From assembly GCA_003344655.1 (NCBI GenBank), contig MAIU01000005.1, forward strand, positions 1-40,012: a DNA stretch of 40,012 bases. The letters run 5' to 3'. This document shows positions 38,987-40,012 of the stretch, one piece after another. The position numbers and the translations under genes were made by a program. The number at the start of each line of letters is the position of its first letter. The stretch's first letter is position 1. Source of the DNA: Candidatus Korarchaeota archaeon NZ13-K. GTDB lineage: Archaea > Korarchaeota > Korarchaeia > Korarchaeales > Korarchaeaceae. Below the pieces are notes generated by a model that saw only the letters and a program-made list of their open reading frames with translations, ran no database searches and was not told where the DNA came from.

Positions 38987-40012
38987 ATGCTCGCGAGGAC
39001 TCTCAGGGAGTACAGCAAGGAGGAAGTGATGGCCGTGCTCCATCCGGCGGTGGCGGAGTGGTTCGATTCGAACTTCACGGACTTGAGCCCCCCTCAGAGG
39101 CTGGCGATAGTTCCAATACATGAGGGGAGGAACGTCCTCATATCCAGCCCCACGGGAACCGGTAAAACATTGACGGCATTCCTCTCAATAATAAGCGAGC
39201 TCTTCAGCATGGGGGAGAGGGGGGAGCTCCAGGATTCGGTTTACGCCATATATGTATCCCCGCTCAGGGCGCTCAACAACGACATATACAGGAACCTGGA
39301 GGTCCCGCTCAGGGAGATAAGGGAGAGAAATCCAGATCTCCCCGAGGTGAGGCACTCAGTCAGGACCGGAGATACGACAGCGTCCGAAAAATCCAAGCAG
39401 CTTAGGAAACCGCCCCACATACTGATAACGACCCCTGAGACTCTAGCAATAATCCTCACGGCCCCCAAGTTCCGAGAGAAGCTGAGGACAGTCAGATGGG
39501 TAATCGTTGATGAGATACACAGCCTGGTGGAGAACAAGAGGGGGAGCCACCTCTCCCTCTCCTTGGAGAGGCTGAGCCACCTGACGGGGAGGGACTTCGT
39601 GAGGATAGGGTTGTCCGCTACGATAAATCCGCTGGAGGAGGTCGCAAAGTTCCTGGTTGGATACAGGAACGGGGAGCCCAGGGACTGCCTGATAGTCGAG
39701 ACCAGTTGGGCCAAGGGACTGGATCTGGCGATGCTGTCCCCTGTCGAGGATCTCGTCAACACACCCAGCGATGTCGTATCCTCCGAGATGTATAAGATAA
39801 TATCGGATCTGATCAGGGAGCACAGGACCACCCTCATATTCACGAACACTAGGAGCGGCACTGAAAGGGTGGTCTTCCACCTAAAGAAGATTCTTGAGAA
39901 CTCGGTAGAGGAGATGGACGAGATCATAGCCGCCCATCACAGCTCCCTCTCGAGGCAGGTCAGGGGGGATGTGGAGGGGAAGCTCAAGAGGGGGGAGCTG
40001 AGGGCCATAGTG
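38987..40012 (+). CDS. Lhr-like/ASH-type superfamily 2 helicase, 3' end cut by window
   Basis: N-terminal 342 codons of a large ATP-dependent helicase. Motifs in order: Q-motif-like SPPQRLAIVPIHEGRNVLISS, Walker A SPTGTGKT (about residues 62-69), motif Ia YVSPLRALNNDI, motif Ib TTPETLAIIL, DEIH (motif II) in WVIVDEIHSLVENKRG, motif III GLSATINPLEEVA, and then a second RecA-like domain with TTLIFTNTRSGTERV and AAHHSSLSR. This motif set is that of archaeal Lhr-type helicases. The stop and C-terminal domains are outside the window. ATG 38987 follows a TATA box; an out-of-frame ATG at 38982 leads nowhere. Confidence 0.9.
   Translation, partial: MLARTLREYSKEEVMAVLHPAVAEWFDSNFTDLSPPQRLAIVPIHEGRNVLISSPTGTGKTLTAFLSIISELFSMGERGELQDSVYAIYVSPLRALNNDIYRNLEVPLREIRERNPDLPEVRHSVRTGDTTASEKSKQLRKPPHILITTPETLAIILTAPKFREKLRTVRWVIVDEIHSLVENKRGSHLSLSLERLSHLTGRDFVRIGLSATINPLEEVAKFLVGYRNGEPRDCLIVETSWAKGLDLAMLSPVEDLVNTPSDVVSSEMYKIISDLIREHRTTLIFTNTRSGTERVVFHLKKILENSVEEMDEIIAAHHSSLSRQVRGDVEGKLKRGELRAIV

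Noticed and set aside
39241-39927. Minus-strand 228-codon frame at the right end
   Set aside because: It is serine/leucine-rich and antisense to clear helicase motifs (DEIH, GLSATINP) on the plus strand.
1-40012. Mobile elements, CRISPR repeats or phage genes
   Set aside because: No transposase motif, terminal inverted repeats, regularly spaced repeats or integrase were seen.

Overview
The window is compact archaeal DNA, probably from a thermophilic anaerobe of the TACK group; a Korarchaeota-like host is my best guess, inferred from gene content only. Supporting traits are archaeal TATA boxes 25-30 nt upstream of many first genes (which then look leaderless), GGAGGTGA Shine-Dalgarno sequences inside operons, heavy AGG/AGA arginine use, and archaeal enzymes (dehydroquinate synthase II, GHMP-type shikimate kinase, XPD and Lhr-type helicases, tungsten-type aldehyde ferredoxin oxidoreductase). 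I see no tRNA, rRNA, CRISPR array or insertion sequence.

Layout. 1-3916 (minus): 3'-truncated GMP synthetase guaA and the TldE/TldD protease pair. 3951-6459: a cysteine-cluster protein, TatC and TatA (convergent) and an FdhE-like protein. 6693-9171 (minus): hypA, an Mrp/MinD-type hypB, hypC, hypE. 9213-17079 (minus): the centrepiece, a hydrogenase operon in transcription order qmoC-like, short hdrA/qmoA-like, long hdrA, mvhD, mvhG, mvhA, followed by a maturation protease with its own promoter. 17539-20989 (plus): hypF and hypD. 21090-23508 (plus): an ECF nickel transporter (cbiM/nikM, a PDGLE-like subunit, cbiQ, cbiO), convergent with nikR at 23491-23895. Together, 6.7-23.9 kb forms a nearly self-contained nickel hydrogenase island: metal import, nickel-responsive repressor, cofactor synthesis, nickel insertion, proteolytic maturation and the enzyme.

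The hydrogenase operon is the most unusual part. It joins an Mvh-type cytoplasmic [NiFe] hydrogenase to two HdrA-type flavoproteins and to a membrane protein that fuses an HdrC-like ferredoxin domain to a cytochrome b domain, as in QmoC. HdrB is absent. This predicts a membrane-anchored H2 oxidoreductase that exchanges electrons with a lipid-soluble carrier, possibly with flavin-based bifurcation, rather than a soluble heterodisulfide reductase.

24.1-40.0 kb is mixed housekeeping and accessory content: a CBS-domain protein, two small unknown proteins, a MobB-like protein without a P-loop, an XTP/ITP phosphatase, a YbjN-like protein, scattered shikimate-pathway genes (DHQ synthase II; aroE plus shikimate kinase), a RACo-like corrinoid activator near a core MetE methionine synthase, a PLD-like protein lacking its catalytic motif, an XPD-like helicase, a 510-bp intergenic stretch holding a possible leaderless small gene or RNA, a phosphoesterase-HAD pair, an AOR with a four-cluster ferredoxin, and the start of an Lhr-like helicase cut by the window end.
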